NCBI GenBank assembly: GCA_026874595.1
Contig: CM049310.1
Span: forward strand, 46,043,058-46,107,057
Length of the DNA stretch: 64,000 nt
DNA from: Sipunculus nudus
Lineage: Eukaryota > Annelida > Sipuncula > Golfingiida > Sipunculidae
Direction: 5' to 3'
Shown: in pieces, positions 61,701 through 64,000 of the stretch
Layout of the letters: each line of letters starts with the position of its first letter
Numbering within the stretch: position 1 is the stretch's first letter
The notes under the pieces: model-generated
The model's input: the letters and a program-made list of their open reading frames with translations, nothing else
The model's database searches: none
What the model was told of the DNA's origin: nothing
Made by a program: the position numbers and the translations under genes

Positions 61701-62374
61701 TGGTTTCATTTTATAGATAGACTACGAATGGTATATACAAATTCTTCACCTAAACAGAAAGAATTAGCTATGCTGTTTGAAACGTAAAATAACGGCAACA
61801 ATTTCATTTGACTGACTATGAAATATTTAACTTGCTATAAAAATTCTCCAACTTCAGTGGGTAATTGTCATGAGTCTGCTGGGAGAGTTTCCATTAAGGG
61901 ATCGTTAAATACATATTCAAGCGTTCCCCTTGGGTTAGGGCAACCGAAGCGCACTAAGTGGTTAAAAAAAACGAGAGCCATTCACACATGCGCAGTGGCA
62001 GGATTCAGACATACACGGTCACACGCTAACATTATGCTGGGATGCCCTATGTCGGAGTACCAATATAATCGGTCTCCAGACAGCTAGCCACTAATGGTAT
62101 TATGTCAGATCCAGTTGACCTGGTGGACTTATGTGGCCTTTGGACCTCGCCCGCCAAAGTCCATGCTCAAGACCTGTTCAAACATTTTTTTTTGTTGGTG
62201 GAGGTAACCGCTTCCATTTTTTTATGCTTCCTTAACAAAGTATTATGTGAATTCTGCAGAATTCCTTGCCGGTTTCGGACTCCGTGACAGGGGCTTAAAC
62301 ACGATAATTCTAGCTCGTTGTATGACTGTGCTGTGTGTAATCCCCATTGCTGGGTCATTACACCGAGAACCCCC
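58791..62374. other. Intergenic, no supported gene
   Basis: Contains an 18-base poly-C at about 59031, two nearby TTATTATGACGTCATCG copies (about 59671 and 59696, each with a CRE-like TGACGTCA), and a GGGGCGGATTAAG-like repeat end near 61222 (reverse strand). The frame at 61818-62087 is short and unsupported. Confidence 0.45.
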
Positions 62375-62552
62375 GAAAGGCGAACTCGTTTGTGAGTGAA
62401 ACACGAATGTTGAACACAGTCTCCCCATTAAGCCTGCAGAGCGCTCCCCATGGGTGGGGCCGACCGTGAAATATTTCACCACCTCGGCTGAGATTCAAAC
62501 TCACGGTCTCCCGGCTTTGAGCTCTGTGCTGTACCCCTGAGCCACAGAAGCC
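62375..62552 (-). repeat. tRNA-derived SINE
   Basis: The minus strand starts GGCTTCTG, then an A-box-like TGGCTCAGGGGTA (62544-62532) and a B-box-like GAGTTTGAATCTC (62502-62490), spaced as in tRNA promoters. A tRNA-unrelated body follows, including GGCCCCACCCATGGGGAGCG. The 5' end cannot pair with the sequence after the T arm to make an acceptor stem, so this is a SINE head and not a working tRNA gene. Confidence 0.65.
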
Positions 62553-63169
62553 GTTTAAACAGTGTTTCCACATTAGTCTGACCAATCTTTGATTTAAAAC
62601 GTTTGAAATTTATGACTCATAGATCCAGGAACAGATTCATCAAGTTATGTTAAGAACTTTCATCAGCAACACGAATATTGAGGTTAAAACGTGTCCAATT
62701 TCTCAGGAATGGATTAACCAAATTGATTTCTAACTTACCAAATTAAGGATGGTCAGGACAAAAAGGTCAACGTCTCAGAGAAAAATTATAATATGATTTC
62801 CCTTACCTCTGTTACAGAAAGACAGAAAAAAACTATATGCTCATATAATTTTGTTTAGTTAATCTAAGCCATAAATTTGTATGGTTTAACTACATACATA
62901 TTTATTGTTTTGTTTCAAAGAAGTGATTTAAAATGTTGCTATATAATATTTTATGGTATGATCCTCCTAATCCTAGGCTATTATGAATCAATGCTTTCCG
63001 CTGAATACCCAGGGTAAGAAAAATATTCCATAATTTTATTATCAATAAAATTGAAAATGATGTTAACCTGACAGCTCTTGAAATACTTCTTTTAATTAAA
63101 AAAAAAAATTAAAAAAAACTTTATTATGCAGATTCACGATATTTTATTCACATTTTCAATATTGATTAC
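62553..63169. other. Intergenic, no feature recognised
   Basis: AT-rich DNA with no gene or clear repeat. Confidence 0.45.
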
Positions 63170-64000
63170 TAGCTGATAAATCCGGTATTCCGGGCTTTTT
63201 ACCGGGTCGGAAGATGTATTAATTGACAGGATTGTGGGATCCTTATCTTATTTAAAAATTAAAAGAAAATATAGATTTTCAGTGGTTTCAGTCTCAATAA
63301 GATATGTACAAATATTTTATTAACATTTATTTTCTGTGCTCGTGGCAAGGAATTCCATACACCGGTATGTTGACCTTGAAGACCTGATCAGTGGTGATTT
63401 TTACATTAATTTGCGAACCGGAATGGGACTCGGGGGCACTATGGTTTTCGATGACCTTTGACTGATTACTATTTTTGGACCTGTAAAGTACAGGTTAATG
63501 TGAGGAAGACATTAATTCAACATAGCTTAACTTAACCTCTAATTTAATCGGAGTAGGAAGACATGACAGATAAATTAAATGTACGTTTTATTAAGGCAAG
63601 GAAACTGTTCCTGAAGAGAGAAACGGAAATATGCATACCTCGTTAGTAGCAGAAGCGGACCCAAGGTGAGTCCAGGAGGTCGGACCCCATTTCAGCTGCA
63701 ACCTTTTCTAATCGTAAGAGACCAATTTTTGAGGCCTGGAACGTTCGCCCCCACCCCAACCCTTTTCCGTAGATGGGGAACTTGTATCGGGTTTTGTCAT
63801 TAATCCTCCTGGGTTGAACCCCTCCTTTTCGTAAAGCGAGCCAGAGCCATGTATTTTTCACATTGACTGACCACACACGTGGGCCAGAGCCTTTGTCAAG
63901 TGTCAGCCTCAACATGCATAAATGCGGTACTGAAACAAGGTTATTTATATGCACAGTAGTCATCAAATCGGCTTAATTCTGGGCTTGAGGTGACCACAAA
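63170..64000. repeat. Dispersed repeat family A, right-end copy (cut by window edge)
   Basis: Matches 28994-29830 over most of its length and 1-370 nearly identically from about 63630 (TGCATACCTCGTTAGTAGCA). It runs off the window end. The first part (GCTGATAAATCCGGTATTCC onward) corresponds to the start of the internal copy, so the family is longer than 830 bp. It has no coding capacity. Confidence 0.8.

Noticed and set aside
62375-62552. Functional tRNA gene
   Set aside because: A and B boxes are present but the acceptor stem does not pair, and a SINE-like body follows.

Overview
The window looks like AT-rich nuclear DNA from a marine invertebrate, most likely a bivalve or other mollusc. 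Genes are sparse and split by large introns with GT-AG splice sites. Much of the rest is dispersed repeats, foldback structures, microsatellites and decayed retroelements. No operons, bacterial genes or CRISPR arrays are visible. The taxon is inferred from gene families and repeat style, not read from a marker.

Left third (1-14 kb): dispersed and tandem repeats, then a pair of inverted 1.27-kb arms (5988-7257 and 11357-12630) enclosing about 4.1 kb. The enclosed part holds a frameshifted fragment of a multicopy protein with an HEEADTR motif.

14-19 kb (+): a complete three-coding-exon dermatopontin-like gene, encoding a secreted extracellular-matrix protein. It has a signal peptide, a plausible 5'UTR exon and a poly(A) signal, but an in-frame TGA sits where a tryptophan is expected. 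About 0.7 kb downstream, on the same strand, lies an orphan copy of the last exon of the ankyrin gene described below.

19-31 kb: tandem repeats, a second inverted pair (22458-22807 and 26602-26968), a decayed L1-like reverse transcriptase (-), a scrap of another reverse transcriptase (+), and a copy of the repeat also present at both window ends. At 30889-31275 there is a perfect 182-bp inverted repeat with a 23-nt loop. Each arm carries a hammerhead-ribozyme core, one on each strand.

32-48 kb (-): a ten-coding-exon ankyrin-repeat gene, reconstructed here as a 737-residue protein with every intron phase consistent. It has an 18-nt in-frame microexon and a cysteine-rich C-terminal exon. Its 9-kb first coding intron holds a solo LTR, a 1.2-kb minisatellite and two possible nested exons.

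48-64 kb: no gene could be supported. This part holds microsatellites, short interspersed elements (one tRNA-derived), an element with repeated GC-rich motifs, and another copy of the terminal repeat. The two genes appear unrelated in function.
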